This document shows positions 34,606 through 44,102 of a DNA stretch of 64,000 nt, one piece after another. Origin of the DNA: Sphingopyxis sp. (GTDB lineage: Bacteria; Pseudomonadota; Alphaproteobacteria; Sphingomonadales; Sphingomonadaceae); NCBI GenBank assembly GCA_013823985.1, contig PNNB01000057.1, positions 40,837 through 104,836 of the forward strand. Direction: 5' to 3'. Made by a program: the position numbers and the translations under genes. The notes under the pieces are model-generated. The model saw only the letters and a program-made list of their open reading frames with translations. It ran no database searches and was not told where the DNA came from. Position 1 is the first letter of the stretch, and each line of letters begins with the position of its first letter.

Positions 34606-35721
34606 ATGAGAGCCACGATAGAACGCGCGACCCTGCTGAAAAGCCTGAGCCACGTCCAATCGGTTGTCGAACGGCGCAACACCATCCCCATTTTGTCGAA
34701 CGTGCTGATCGAGGCGAGCGACAATGGCCAGATCAAGCTGACCGCTACGGACCTCGACCTACAAATTGTCGAAACCTTCGCCGCCGATGTGGAAACTCCG
34801 GGCGCGACCACCGTTTCGGCGCACACATTGTTCGAAATCGCCCGTAAACTTCCCGACGGCAGCCAGGTGCAGCTCCACGCCGCTGATGGCCGCATGGCCG
34901 TCAACGCAGGCCGTGCGCGCTTTAGCCTTGCGACCCTGCCGCGTGACGATTTCCCGATGATTGCCGAGGGCGAATTGCCCACGTCGTTCGAGATTCCCGC
35001 AAGCTCGCTGGTGCAGATTATCGACAAGACCCGCTTTGCCATCTCGACCGAAGAAACCCGCTATTATCTCAACGGGATTTTCCTGCACGTCACCGAAGAC
35101 GCGGAACCTGTGCTGAAGGCTGCGGCGACCGACGGACATCGTTTGGCGCGCGTCACCCTGCCCCGTCCGGCGGGTGCCGAGGGCATGCCCGACATCATCG
35201 TGCCGCGCAAATGCGTCGCTGAAATCCGCAAGCTGCTCGACGAAAGCGGCGACAATTCCATTCAGGTTGACCTGTCGGCCTCGAAAATCCGCTTCACCTT
35301 CGACAGTGTGATCCTGACATCCAAGCTGATCGACGGCACATTCCCCGATTATAGCCGCGTCATTCCGACCGCGAATGACAAGCTGCTGAAGATCGACCCC
35401 AAGGCGTTCAGCCAGGGCGTCGACCGCGTGGCGACTATCGCAACCGAGAAGACCCGCGCGGTCAAGATGGCGCTCGACAAGGACAAGATCACGCTTTCCG
35501 TCACCTCGCCCGAAAATGGCACCGCGGCAGAAGAAGTATCGGGCCAATATTCGAGCGATGGGTTCGAAATCGGTTTCAACGCCCGTTATCTGATGGATAT
35601 TCTCAGCGAGATTGAAGGCGATGTAGTCGAACTCCACCTCGCCGACGCCAGCGCGCCGACCCTCATTCGTGAGAATGACAAATCAAGCGCGCTCTATGTG
35701 CTGATGCCGATGCGGGTTTGA
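34606..35721 (+). CDS. dnaN: DNA polymerase III beta sliding clamp
   Basis: 371 residues, the usual clamp length, with three repeated domains of about 120 residues each. Recognisable stretches are RNTIPILSNVLIEA, LTATDLDLQI, YYLNGIFLH, ATDGHRLARV, and the C-terminal YVLMPMRV. The homodimer ring tethers replicative polymerase to DNA. It is not beside dnaA or recF here, as in several alphaproteobacteria. A GANTC site (GATTC, 34540-34544) and a DnaA-box-like sequence lie upstream, which would fit cell-cycle timing. Confidence 0.97.
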   Translation: MRATIERATLLKSLSHVQSVVERRNTIPILSNVLIEASDNGQIKLTATDLDLQIVETFAADVETPGATTVSAHTLFEIARKLPDGSQVQLHAADGRMAVNAGRARFSLATLPRDDFPMIAEGELPTSFEIPASSLVQIIDKTRFAISTEETRYYLNGIFLHVTEDAEPVLKAAATDGHRLARVTLPRPAGAEGMPDIIVPRKCVAEIRKLLDESGDNSIQVDLSASKIRFTFDSVILTSKLIDGTFPDYSRVIPTANDKLLKIDPKAFSQGVDRVATIATEKTRAVKMALDKDKITLSVTSPENGTAAEEVSGQYSSDGFEIGFNARYLMDILSEIEGDVVELHLADASAPTLIRENDKSSALYVLMPMRV

Positions 35722-35736
35722 TCAACTCAAACCCGC
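35712..35736 (+). terminator. hairpin containing the dnaN stop codon
   Basis: A perfect 10-bp stem GCGGGTTTGA (35712-35721) / TCAAACCCGC (35727-35736) with loop TCAAC. The dnaN TGA (35719-35721) is inside the left arm. No T-run follows. It probably protects or ends the transcript before the convergent gene at 35757. Confidence 0.5.
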
Positions 35737-35756
35737 TCGTACATTCGGAATTTAGA

Positions 35757-37499
35757 TCACTCGGCCGCTTCGGCCATGGCAATATTTTGCGGTCCGCGCA
35801 CGACCGTACCGGGCAATGCCCCGGTCATTTCGCCGTTGCGGAACGTCACGACGCCTGACTTGATCGTGGCGACATAGCCCGTGGCTTTTTGCAGCAAACG
35901 CTTACCGCCCGCTGGCAGGTCAAACGCCAGCCAAGGCTTTTGCAGCCGCAAATTGTCGAAATCGATCACATTGATATCGGCAAGATAGCCGGGCTTCAGC
36001 ACACCGCGATCATTCAATCCGTAAAGCTGCGCCGTGTCATGGCACTGCCGCTTGACGGCAAGCTCCAGCGATATGGTCCCCGCCTTGCGGTCGCGCGCCC
36101 AGTAACTCAGCAGAAATGTCGGTGCCGCAGCATCGCAAATCGTTCCGCAGTGCGCCCCGCCATCGGATAGCGATGCTAGCGTGTCGTCGGATTCCAGTAG
36201 TTCTTTGGTGAAATCCAGATTGCCATCCATATAATTCAGGATCGGCAGATAAATCATGCCGTTACCGTCATCCTGCATCAATTGATCATAGGCATATTCC
36301 GCGGCATCTTTGCCGGCTGCGCTTGCAAAACCGAAAACGCTTTCCTCGCGTGTAGGTTCATAGCTGAAGTCGTCGACCAACGGGAATTGCATGGCCCATG
36401 CCGCGGTCACCAACATGAAAAAGGGTGCCATATCCGGGGACGGCGGCGGAATATTGTCCTCAGCCAACATCTGCGCCTTAAATGCAGGATCGGCCAGCTT
36501 CGCCTTTTGCTGATCCCATGGCAGGTCTTTAATCGTTTCCCAGCTTGGTTTGCGCATGAAGGGATGCACCGTGCCGCGCCAGTTCATGATGACACCGATA
36601 CCCCGCAGACCGATGGCCGCGACAATCTTTGCGCCATTGTCGTTGGCCGCCCGCATGGCTGCCATCTGGTCTTTCCAGTGCATCTGCTTGATCGGCGATT
36701 GCAGCATGGAAAAGACGATGGGCTGACCGGTTTCATCGGACAGCCGCCGCATCCAGCCAAATTCATCCCACTCGGGCAACAGGTCGGACGTCAGTTCAAA
36801 AACGCCATGCCCTGCCCGCGCCATAGCCCGGCCAAGTTCCAGAAGTTCAGGCTCCGTCGCTGTCGTCCCGGGTACAAGCTCACCATCGATAGACTTGTGC
36901 AATATCGTGCGCGAGGTGGAGACGCCCAAGGCCCCTGCCCTTACACCTTCTTCCACCAATCGCGCCATTTCGGCGATGTCGGCTTGGGTCGGCTCCTCAT
37001 TATCTGCACCGCGTTCGCCCATCACATAGGCGCGCAATGCGCCATGCGGGACATGGGTGCCAATATCGATGGTGCGCGGCAGGCGCTCAAGCGCGTCCAG
37101 ATAGTCGGGAAAACTCTCCCAGTCCCACTTCATGCCTTCGGCGAGTGCAGTGCCAGGAATATCCTCAACCCCCTCCATCAGACCGATGAGCCATTCATGC
37201 TTGTCCTTGCGCGCAGGGGCAAACCCTACGCCGCAATTACCCATGACGGCGGTTGTTACCCCGTGCCAGCTTGATGGCGCCATCTCGCTGTCCCAAGTAG
37301 CCTGTCCGTCATAATGGGTGTGGATGTCGACAAAGCCGGGGGCGACGATCTTGCCGCTGGCGTCGATTTCTTCGCGACCTTGTGTGCTGATATGGCCGAT
37401 CGCTGTGATGACCCCGCCATCTATGGCGACGTCGCCTAAGTAACGCGCGGCTCCCGTGCCATCGACAATCGTTCCCCCACGTATAACCAGATCATGCAT
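35757..37499 (-). CDS. D-aminoacylase / N-acyl-D-amino-acid deacylase family amidohydrolase
   Basis: 580 residues. N-terminal small beta domain ([24 protein letters not shown]), then the metal motif [10 protein letters not shown] near 57-66 and [16 protein letters not shown], a signature of D-aminoacylases. LSDGGAHC carries the catalytic Asp. It hydrolyses N-acyl-D-amino acids or related amides. No signal peptide, so cytosolic. The 74 bases upstream separate it from the methyltransferase gene on the same strand. Confidence 0.88.
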   Translation of the reverse strand: MHDLVIRGGTIVDGTGAARYLGDVAIDGGVITAIGHISTQGREEIDASGKIVAPGFVDIHTHYDGQATWDSEMAPSSWHGVTTAVMGNCGVGFAPARKDKHEWLIGLMEGVEDIPGTALAEGMKWDWESFPDYLDALERLPRTIDIGTHVPHGALRAYVMGERGADNEEPTQADIAEMARLVEEGVRAGALGVSTSRTILHKSIDGELVPGTTATEPELLELGRAMARAGHGVFELTSDLLPEWDEFGWMRRLSDETGQPIVFSMLQSPIKQMHWKDQMAAMRAANDNGAKIVAAIGLRGIGVIMNWRGTVHPFMRKPSWETIKDLPWDQQKAKLADPAFKAQMLAEDNIPPPSPDMAPFFMLVTAAWAMQFPLVDDFSYEPTREESVFGFASAAGKDAAEYAYDQLMQDDGNGMIYLPILNYMDGNLDFTKELLESDDTLASLSDGGAHCGTICDAAAPTFLLSYWARDRKAGTISLELAVKRQCHDTAQLYGLNDRGVLKPGYLADINVIDFDNLRLQKPWLAFDLPAGGKRLLQKATGYVATIKSGVVTFRNGEMTGALPGTVVRGPQNIAMAEAAE

Positions 37500-37573
37500 G
37501 CCGACTCTCCTCTATCCTCCGGTAGAGAATAGCAGGATTAATCGATCGGTTAAAGCATGGTTGCGCGGCGGTC

Positions 37574-38929
37574 TTATTCCGCGGGCTGCACGTCGCCTGC
37601 TTTGCGCAAACGGTTACCAGCCAAGCCCCGAACGGCAGCAAAGAAGCGAGGGATCGGCGCATGCTGGTCCATCCACGCCGCATATTCGGCGTAGGCGGGA
37701 TCCGACATAAGATGCTTCTCTTCGGTCTTGGCGCGCCAATAATAAATGCCGCTGACCAACGCGAGAATGGCCGTGTTGCGGATCATGTCCGCAGTGCTAC
37801 CGGTGGTCACCAGAAAGGGCATGGTTGCCAGCCACCAATAGCTGTTCTTGCTGAGATAGGCTGGATGCTTTGTAAACGCATAAGGCCCATGGGTCAGTAT
37901 CCCCCGGTGGGTCAGGTTCGAAAAACGCAGGCCGAAAGCCACCGTCGCCCACGCATAGATGCCGGTCAAGACGACCAATATGCCACCCCAGATCCAGAGC
38001 AACAGCGTCTGCCCATCAAACCAATAGGCCCAGTCGCTGGTGCCGATATGATAATCAAGCGGCCCGCCATTGTTCATGAGGATGAAGGGAGGGTAGCACA
38101 TCAATGCGGCCACCCATCCAGCCAGATACGGATTGGCCGTCCGGATATGCGCATCCAGCGGCTTCATCGTCAGCATATAGCCGACCGTGGCAAATTGCAC
38201 ATCGACCAGAAACATCGCGGTGATCAGCGCATTGGCAAGCCAAACGGGATTGGTGACGACTTCGGCGAAGTTCATGTTCACGATATCGCGAAAACCGCCG
38301 GGAACGATCGAAATCATGAAGGCTAGGAAGAACCCTTTGACCGCCCATGCGCGCAGATGGTGGAAGATTTCATCCTTGTCCCAGTCGTCGCGGCCCGCAA
38401 TCCAAGCGCCCAGATGCCAAGCGCCATCGCGCGGGTTTACAAGATTGCGATCCAGCCAAACGATGTAGACAATCGACAATAATATGAGCGGAATCGCCGC
38501 CGCCTGAAACATCTCCATCGAAAACAGATAATTGCCATCCCAGTAAAAGCGGCAAAGTCCGTAAATGGCCGCAATCAACCCCCAAGTCGCCCAAAGCCCG
38601 GCAATTTTGACAATGCTGGTATCAAGCACATCGGCAACAGGGCGCTTGAGTGACCAGTCCAGCCCTGTGGACGCACGAAGATGGACCTTATCCACCAGCA
38701 GCGACCAGAGCACCATCGGCAACCCGCAAAAGGCAAGAGCGACCATCGCCGAATAGGCGCCGTCCGCACGCTCAGGCCAGCCGGGAAAGCCCAGACCATC
38801 CATAATCGCCCCAAAATGGCGGGCGATATAAACCGCCAGAACCAACCCCAATAGCCCGCACAGGCCGACAGCCGTGCTGACAGCGGACACAGGTCTGGGT
38901 TCACGGGTTAGGCTTTGATCGTCCTTCAC
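37574..38929 (-). CDS. membrane-bound ICMT/PEMT-like methyltransferase family protein
   Basis: 451 residues with about ten membrane helices. The C-terminal third has the isoprenylcysteine carboxyl methyltransferase-like signature: RFSNLTHRGILTHGPYAFTKHPAYLSKNSYWWL, then YYWRAKTEEKHLMSDPAYAEYAAWM. The SAM-binding HP and EE motifs (KHP, TEEKHL) are both present. The first ~300 residues are an added helical domain not found in plain ICMT. The substrate, a lipid or a modified cysteine, is unknown. It is in line with the Amj-like gene 41 bases upstream. Confidence 0.75.
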   Translation of the reverse strand: MKDDQSLTREPRPVSAVSTAVGLCGLLGLVLAVYIARHFGAIMDGLGFPGWPERADGAYSAMVALAFCGLPMVLWSLLVDKVHLRASTGLDWSLKRPVADVLDTSIVKIAGLWATWGLIAAIYGLCRFYWDGNYLFSMEMFQAAAIPLILLSIVYIVWLDRNLVNPRDGAWHLGAWIAGRDDWDKDEIFHHLRAWAVKGFFLAFMISIVPGGFRDIVNMNFAEVVTNPVWLANALITAMFLVDVQFATVGYMLTMKPLDAHIRTANPYLAGWVAALMCYPPFILMNNGGPLDYHIGTSDWAYWFDGQTLLLWIWGGILVVLTGIYAWATVAFGLRFSNLTHRGILTHGPYAFTKHPAYLSKNSYWWLATMPFLVTTGSTADMIRNTAILALVSGIYYWRAKTEEKHLMSDPAYAEYAAWMDQHAPIPRFFAAVRGLAGNRLRKAGDVQPAE

Positions 38930-38970
38930 ACCGCTCTCATTAACGTAAATTGGTTAAGAAATGGGTGCCT

Positions 38971-39774
38971 TCAGACCCGCGCAGCAACCCAGACAATCAA
39001 CCACGCCGATGGCAAGAGCAGCGCCTGTGCCAAGAGCGTTCCGCCGACGCGGCTCATCGACAGCCAGACAATGGTCCTCCGATAATCCGCTTCCGAAACA
39101 CGTCCATCCACCACATCGTCCGTCATCACCGACAATTGCGGGTCAATCAAAACAAAGAGCAATATCGTCGCGAACCCGTTGACCACCGCAGAAAGCTGCG
39201 ATGCCGTGACGCGGAACTCGGGGTAGAGATAGCCTGCATAGAGCGACGCGATCACGCCGACCGTCAGCAATGCCTGCGCCACCACATTCATCGCAATCAC
39301 GCGCCACGAAAGCACCGTCGGTTTACGCAGCGATTTGGCGTTTGCGCCCTTTGGCAAGGCAACGGATTCCAATACGACCTTGCGCCCCCGCGGAGTAAAG
39401 GCGCTGAACAGAAGTTTGGCGACAGAACGGTGCTTGTGAAACTCGCCAATGGCCGCTGCAAACCAGCGTTGCACCGTAGGCACCATCAATGCGCCAAGCA
39501 CCGTTGCAATCGTCGCCGAGAATAGAACGATCCGCAAATCCAACAGCAACCGCTCGCCCGTCCCGTTGACGATCCCATTCTCGATCCGCTTCGCGAGAAA
39601 CGGCCCCAGAAAACTGTTCGAGGTGCGCGACACCAGCACGAGGACGTTGAACAGGGCGAAGGACAAGGCAATTTTATGTGTCCGTACACCTGCAATGCGG
39701 GCGGCGTAGGCCAATGCACCGATCAAATGTATGACCAGCGTCAAAAGGCAGATGTTGATAAGCGGCCAATCCAT
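38971..39774 (-). CDS. amj: lipid II flippase Amj family protein
   Basis: 267 residues with about six to seven membrane helices. The N-terminus (HLIGALAYAARIAGVRTHKIALSFALFNVLVLVSRTSN) matches the Amj family, identified in Bacillus as an alternate to MurJ for moving lipid II across the membrane. Later segments include FLGPFLAKRIEN and DYRRTIVWLSMSRVGGTL. Whether it flips lipid II here is inference. It lies between the methyltransferase and a DUF1345 gene, all on the minus strand with gaps near 40 bases. Confidence 0.75.
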   Translation of the reverse strand: MDWPLINICLLTLVIHLIGALAYAARIAGVRTHKIALSFALFNVLVLVSRTSNSFLGPFLAKRIENGIVNGTGERLLLDLRIVLFSATIATVLGALMVPTVQRWFAAAIGEFHKHRSVAKLLFSAFTPRGRKVVLESVALPKGANAKSLRKPTVLSWRVIAMNVVAQALLTVGVIASLYAGYLYPEFRVTASQLSAVVNGFATILLFVLIDPQLSVMTDDVVDGRVSEADYRRTIVWLSMSRVGGTLLAQALLLPSAWLIVWVAARV

Positions 39775-39818
39775 ATCCGGCCTTTAGTCCGCGCCTTCGC
39801 TTTTGACGAGTGCTGAAA

Positions 39819-40454
39819 CTAACTGGCCAGAATATTGATCGAGAATGCGACGATGCCGATGTTGAATACAAACGCCGCCACGCAATGGAAAATGACCACT
39901 TTCCGCCATTGGCCGTCGGTAATCTCGACATCGGATGTCTGGAACGTCATTCCCAAGGTGAACGCGAAATAGACAAAATCCCAATAATCGGGCGTCTTCG
40001 TTTGTGGAAAAACAACGCCAGCCCGGTCTCCGCCACCCTTGCTGTCATCATAATAGAGATGCGCGTAATGGATGGCATAGATCAGATTGGAAAAGCACCA
40101 GGACAGACCAAGCGTCACGACAATCAACGCAACTGCCAAATTGTCAGGTGCCTGGCGTTGCGTAAGTTCGGATCCGACTGCAGTGAGTATCGTCACCATG
40201 ATGACGGCCGTAAGCGCGAGCAACAAAACCCGGTCGGCATCCACGGGTTTGGCTTTTTTGCGGATACCCGCTGCATCCAGCCGGAATAGCGGAACCAGTG
40301 TCGCGGCATAGATCAGGGCAGCGATATCAAACCCCGCCATGATGGCCTGATACCAGGGCAGCCACTGCGCGAAAACAAAAGCTGTCAGACAAAGCAGCAA
40401 GAATAGACCGTAACGCCATGGCATGATTGCCGAAATTGGCGTTGCGCCAGCCAT
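39819..40454 (-). CDS. DUF1345 membrane protein
   Basis: 211 residues with five to six membrane helices. The C-terminal part has GLSWCFSNLIYAIHYAHLYY, FPQTKTPDYWDFVYFAFTLGMTFQTSDVEIT, the DUF1345 (COG4291) hallmark whose pattern resembles a potassium-channel-like pore region. Function unknown. It starts 1 base after the argG stop and so is in the argG operon. Confidence 0.85.
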   Translation of the reverse strand: MAGATPISAIMPWRYGLFLLLCLTAFVFAQWLPWYQAIMAGFDIAALIYAATLVPLFRLDAAGIRKKAKPVDADRVLLLALTAVIMVTILTAVGSELTQRQAPDNLAVALIVVTLGLSWCFSNLIYAIHYAHLYYDDSKGGGDRAGVVFPQTKTPDYWDFVYFAFTLGMTFQTSDVEITDGQWRKVVIFHCVAAFVFNIGIVAFSINILAS

Positions 40455-40455
40455 G

Positions 40456-41673
40456 TTACTTGCCGCGTTGCCCCAACAAGCGGAGACGCAAGGCGTTCAG
40501 CTTGATGAAGCCGGCCGCATCCTTTTGATCATAGGCGCCAGCGTCGTCTTCGAATGTCACAACCTTTTCGCTGTACAGACTGTTCGGCGACTTACGCCCC
40601 ACAACACTGGCCAGACCCTTGTAAAGCTTGAGGCGGACAGTGCCCGACACTTGCGTCTGGCTGTTATCAATTGCAGCCTGCAGCATCTCGCGCTCCGGCG
40701 AGAACCAGAAGCCGTTATAGATAAGCTCTGCATATTTCGGCATCAGCTCATCCTTCAGATGGGCAGCCCCTCGGTCAAGGGTGATGCTTTCGATCCCGCG
40801 ATGGGCGCGCGCGTAGATCTCGCCGCCCGGCGTTTCGTACATCCCGCGCGATTTCATTCCCACGAAACGGTTTTCGACCAAGTCGAGCCGGCCGATACCA
40901 TGCTTGCGGCCAAGGTCGTTCAACGCGGCCAGCAAGGTCGCGGGCGACATCGCTTCGCCATTCAAGGCAACGCCGTCGCCCTTTTCGAAATCAACCGTGA
41001 TATATTCCGGTGCGTCTGGCGCGTCTTCCGGGTTCACCGTGCGGGAATAGACATAGTCCGGGGTTTCATCCCACGGATCTTCGAGCACCTTACCCTCGCT
41101 GGATGTGTGCAAAAGATTGGCATCGGTCGAAAACGGGCTTTCGCCGCGCTTGTCCTTTGGTACCGGTATCTGGTGCTGTTCGGCCCATTCGATCAGCCGG
41201 GTGCGGCTCGTCAGATCCCATTCGCGCCAAGGGGCGATAACCTTGATGTCCGGGTTCAAGGCATAGGCCGACAATTCGAAACGCACCTGATCATTGCCCT
41301 TGCCCGTGGCACCGTGCGCGATCGCATCGGCGCCTGTCTCCGCTGCAATTTCAATCAACCGCTTGGAAATAAGCGGCCGGGCGATCGAGGTGCCCAGCAA
41401 ATAGTCGCCTTCATAGCGGGCATTGGCGCGCATCATCGGGAATACGAAATCGCGGACAAATTCCTCCCGCAGATCATCGATATATATGTGATGATCGGGA
41501 ACACCCATGAGCACGGCCTTTGCCCGTGCCGGTTCCAGCTCTTCACCCTGCCCGAGGTCGGCGGTAAAGGTCACCACTTCACAGCCATATTCGACCTGAA
41601 GCCATTTCAGAATGACGCTGGTGTCGAGACCGCCTGAATAGGCAAGAACAACTTTTTTGACAGAATCTTTCAT
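40456..41673 (-). CDS. argG: argininosuccinate synthase
   Basis: Condenses citrulline and aspartate with ATP, the penultimate step of arginine synthesis. 405 residues, the usual length. The ATP loop is [18 protein letters not shown] at about 7-24. The substrate motifs [26 protein letters not shown] and [10 protein letters not shown] appear in order. Cytosolic homotetramer expected. It is followed 1 base later by a DUF1345 gene, an unusual operon partner. Confidence 0.97.
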   Translation of the reverse strand: MKDSVKKVVLAYSGGLDTSVILKWLQVEYGCEVVTFTADLGQGEELEPARAKAVLMGVPDHHIYIDDLREEFVRDFVFPMMRANARYEGDYLLGTSIARPLISKRLIEIAAETGADAIAHGATGKGNDQVRFELSAYALNPDIKVIAPWREWDLTSRTRLIEWAEQHQIPVPKDKRGESPFSTDANLLHTSSEGKVLEDPWDETPDYVYSRTVNPEDAPDAPEYITVDFEKGDGVALNGEAMSPATLLAALNDLGRKHGIGRLDLVENRFVGMKSRGMYETPGGEIYARAHRGIESITLDRGAAHLKDELMPKYAELIYNGFWFSPEREMLQAAIDNSQTQVSGTVRLKLYKGLASVVGRKSPNSLYSEKVVTFEDDAGAYDQKDAAGFIKLNALRLRLLGQRGK

Positions 41674-41750
41674 CAGAACCTCGGGAAACGACTGAACACT
41701 GCGGCGCGGCTAGCAGGGGGAAGCAGGGGGCGCAACCCTAGGGTCAAGGC

Positions 41751-42317
41751 CTAGACCACAATCTCGAATATCTGCCAGATGCCCAAGGCGAGAAACAGCG
41801 TTGCAGCGAAAAGACGTACGAATTTCATGGGCACATGTTTCACCAGTTCTTCGCCGAGAAAGACGGCTGGAACGTTGGCAACCATCATGCCCAATGTGGT
41901 TCCTGCCGCAACCGCGATCACACTATGGTAATGCGCGCCCAGCGCCACGGTGGCGACCTGCGTCTTGTCGCCCATTTCAACGAGGAAAAAGGCTATTGTA
42001 GTGGTCAGGAACACGCTCCCTTTATGCGAAACCTGCCCGTCCTTTTCGTCAATTTTGTCGGGCACCAATGTCCATAAGGCCATGGCAACAAACCCGAGCG
42101 CGACCGCCCAGCGGAACCAGGGTGCATCGAGCAGACCCGCAATTTGTTGTCCGGCTAACGCCGCGAGTGCGTGATTGACCAATGTGGCCGCCAATATGCC
42201 GAAGATGATGGGTATCGGTGCACGGAAACGGGTGCTCAGCAAAATGGCAAGCAACATTGTCTTGTCACCGATCTCGGCGAAAGCGACGACGGCGGCGGAT
42301 GTGAAGAAGGCTTCCAT
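41751..42317 (-). CDS. TMEM165/GDT1 family cation (Mn2+/Ca2+) transporter
   Basis: 188 residues, six helices, in two inverted halves. Each half carries the family motif E-x-G-D-K-[TS]: EIGDKT at 15-20 and EMGDKT at 114-119. Bacterial members such as MneA export manganese. Separated from argG by 77 bases. The 236-base leader upstream was examined for a Mn2+ riboswitch; some pairing exists but not the full consensus. Confidence 0.93.
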   Translation of the reverse strand: MEAFFTSAAVVAFAEIGDKTMLLAILLSTRFRAPIPIIFGILAATLVNHALAALAGQQIAGLLDAPWFRWAVALGFVAMALWTLVPDKIDEKDGQVSHKGSVFLTTTIAFFLVEMGDKTQVATVALGAHYHSVIAVAAGTTLGMMVANVPAVFLGEELVKHVPMKFVRLFAATLFLALGIWQIFEIVV

Positions 42318-42553
42318 TGGTTATTCCAGGGGTCAGGCAGTTTAGTTACAGACGCAATGCCACCAACAACCCCGCCCGACCGGAACGGATTGCCAGTGCC
42401 ATTGGTCTCGCCTTGAACCGCAATCGCGGCCCCAAATGCACCATGACCTCTCGGCCAAATATGTTGATGCATAATCCGCTTCCAAAAAGGAAACGACTGG
42501 CTACTCCCCAGATGACAGGCTATTCTCTAGGCGCGTTGGAAGGGAGAAGCAAG
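42318..42553. other. divergent intergenic region, GDT1-family / DUF1801 genes
   Basis: No gene is seen. On the minus strand a short segment can pair GTGC-ATTTGG (near 42445) with CCAATGGCAC (near 42405), around a CCGC/GCGG hairpin. This is loosely reminiscent of a metal-sensing leader but lacks the conserved yybP-ykoY loops. The ribosome site for the plus-strand gene, AGGGAG, begins at 42541. Confidence 0.4.
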
Positions 42554-42979
42554 ATGGCCAAGGCGGAAAACAAAACCAAACCAACCGCGCTGCAGGTGGG
42601 CGATTTTCTGGAAACGGTCGCTGATGCACAGCAAAAGCAGGATGCTGGACAGATTATAGAGATGATGGAACGGCTGTCCGGCCATCCGCCCAAAATGTGG
42701 GGGCCGAGCATTATAGGTTTTGGGGCCTATCATTATGTCTATGACAGCGGGCGCGAAGGGGACATGTGCCGTATCGGCTTTTCACCCCGCAAGGGGCAGA
42801 CCGTCCTGTATTTGCTGGATGGTTTTTCAGGGTACGCCGAACTTCTGGAAAAGCTCGGAAAGCACAAAACGGGTAAATCATGCCTGTACGTCAAACGCCT
42901 CAGCGACGTGGATACAGATGTGCTGGAACAGCTTGTGACCAGATCCCTTGCATATATGGCGGAAAAATATCCGGAGTGA
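42554..42979 (+). CDS. DUF1801 domain-containing protein
   Basis: 141 residues of the small YdhG-like DUF1801 fold, with MWGPSIIGFGAYHYVYDSGREGDMCRIGFSPRKGQTVLYLLDGF spread over residues 52-96 (quoted by parts: GFGAYHYVY, GFSPRKG). It ends with LVTRSLAYMAEKYPE. Function is unknown; relatives are linked to stress or sugar binding. ATG 42554 is preceded by AGGGAGAAGCAAG. Longer in-frame starts lack a ribosome site. Confidence 0.85.
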   Translation: MAKAENKTKPTALQVGDFLETVADAQQKQDAGQIIEMMERLSGHPPKMWGPSIIGFGAYHYVYDSGREGDMCRIGFSPRKGQTVLYLLDGFSGYAELLEKLGKHKTGKSCLYVKRLSDVDTDVLEQLVTRSLAYMAEKYPE

Positions 42980-43071
42980 CGCGGTAACCTCGCGCACAGT
43001 CTTTGCGAATGAAGGGCGCGGGCGTTGCAAAGACGGCCGCCTCCCATTGTCCATATGCAGGACCCAAGCCG

Positions 43072-43803
43072 ATGAAATTCAGTGCCCTAATTGCCTTGCC
43101 GTTGATCCTAACGATTGGCGCCTGTTCCAAGCAGCCGGAAGTTATCTCCGAAGCGCAAGCCAAACAACCTGCGGCAGCAGTATCGGCGGAAGCACCCATC
43201 GTTGTCGAACTGTACCAAAGTCAGGGCTGTTCCTCCTGTCCTCCGGCAAATGCGGCGGTCAATGCTGTCGCAAACCGGCCGGGGATCATCGCATTGAGTT
43301 TTGCGGTGACCTATTGGGACCGGTTGGGTTGGAAAGATGTCTTCGCGGATAAATCCTATACCCAAAGGCAATATGACTATGCCCATGCTTTAGGAAACCC
43401 CAATGTCTACACGCCGCAAATTGTCATTAACGGCAAGACCGCGCTTACCGGTATTAGGCGTAACGAGCTAGCAACTGCGCTGGGCGCGGCCAAGCCCATT
43501 GCCGGGGGACCTGCTGTCGAAATTATGCCCGACGCGATCCGGATCGGCGCAGGCAAGGGTTCAGCCAACATCTGGCTGGTCAGCTATGATCCGCGCGTGC
43601 AAAATGTCGCAATTCGTTCGGGCGAAAATGGCGGAAGGACGTTGCCGCACCGAAACATTGTGCGTTCGCTCGTCAAACTGGGGGAGTGGTCCGGCACATC
43701 AATCCGCATAAAGCGCCCGATGGCCGACCAAAAAGGTTTCAAAAATGTGATATTGGTCCAGCGCAAAGGTGCTGGTCCCATTATCGCAGCAAAGACATTT
43801 TAG
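43072..43803 (+). CDS. DUF1223 thioredoxin-like exported protein
   Basis: 243 residues. A probable lipoprotein signal (FSALIALPLILTIGAC, Cys near residue 17). The mature protein has a thioredoxin-like fold of the DUF1223 family, with CSSCPPA near residue 54 as the CxxC redox site, and VYTPQIVINGKTALTG. A periplasmic thiol-redox or metal-linked role is inferred. ATG 43072 is chosen because the signal starts there. Convergent with the tiny membrane protein at 43806. Confidence 0.85.
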   Translation: MKFSALIALPLILTIGACSKQPEVISEAQAKQPAAAVSAEAPIVVELYQSQGCSSCPPANAAVNAVANRPGIIALSFAVTYWDRLGWKDVFADKSYTQRQYDYAHALGNPNVYTPQIVINGKTALTGIRRNELATALGAAKPIAGGPAVEIMPDAIRIGAGKGSANIWLVSYDPRVQNVAIRSGENGGRTLPHRNIVRSLVKLGEWSGTSIRIKRPMADQKGFKNVILVQRKGAGPIIAAKTF

Positions 43804-43805
43804 AG

Positions 43806-43967
43806 CTATTCAGCGGGAAAACTGTCCTGAACATTGGTCGTTTTGCCCCGACCGGACTGCCGGACTTTGAATTGCCGGCGGTTAATAAAATAGCGAACGG
43901 TTAGTGCTGCCAAAATCAGCAACATGATTGCACAAAGCGAATAGGCAATGATGAGCCTGCTTTCCAT
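43806..43967 (-). CDS. 53-residue single-pass membrane protein
   Basis: A short frame on the minus strand in what otherwise looks like empty DNA between a DUF1223 gene and the mannose-6-P isomerase gene. It begins MESRLIIAYSLCAIMLLI, with one clear membrane helix at about 5-26, then a basic cytoplasmic segment (YFINRRQFKVRQSGRGK) and a polar end (DSFPAE). This positive-inside layout is unlikely by chance. No family is recognised; the topology resembles small accessory subunits such as CcmD, but no ccm genes are present. GGAG is 10-13 bases upstream. The next 135 bases to 44102 are AT-rich. Confidence 0.6.
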   Translation of the reverse strand: MESRLIIAYSLCAIMLLILAALTVRYFINRRQFKVRQSGRGKTTNVQDSFPAE

Positions 43968-44102
43968 AGCTTTGACGATCTCCAATGGTCCGTTGAAGGG
44001 GTGATTTTACAATTAGCGCGGTCATAATGAATTAGATTAACCTATCAACACTATTTAAAATGAAATATTAAGTTCATGTTATTGCAACACTTTATCTGAA
44101 AA

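Noticed and set aside
36282..37274. Long plus-strand open frame of 330 codons
   Set aside because: It is antisense to the D-aminoacylase-like gene, has no ribosome site and shows no recognisable family; a shadow frame.
37540..37560. TTAA-N8-TTAA near 37542-37557 as a CtrA box
   Set aside because: Spacer is 8, not 7, and it does not sit at a clear promoter; likewise TTAA-N10-TTAA near 38940.
40423..41637. 404-codon plus-strand frame
   Set aside because: Fully antisense to argG, a certain gene; composition reflects the third-position GC pattern of argG.
42318..42553. Possible yybP-ykoY Mn2+ riboswitch upstream of the GDT1-family gene
   Set aside because: A short stem and a GGCGAGACC-like stretch exist on the minus strand, but the conserved L1/L3 loops and usual length are missing. 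Left as a note only.
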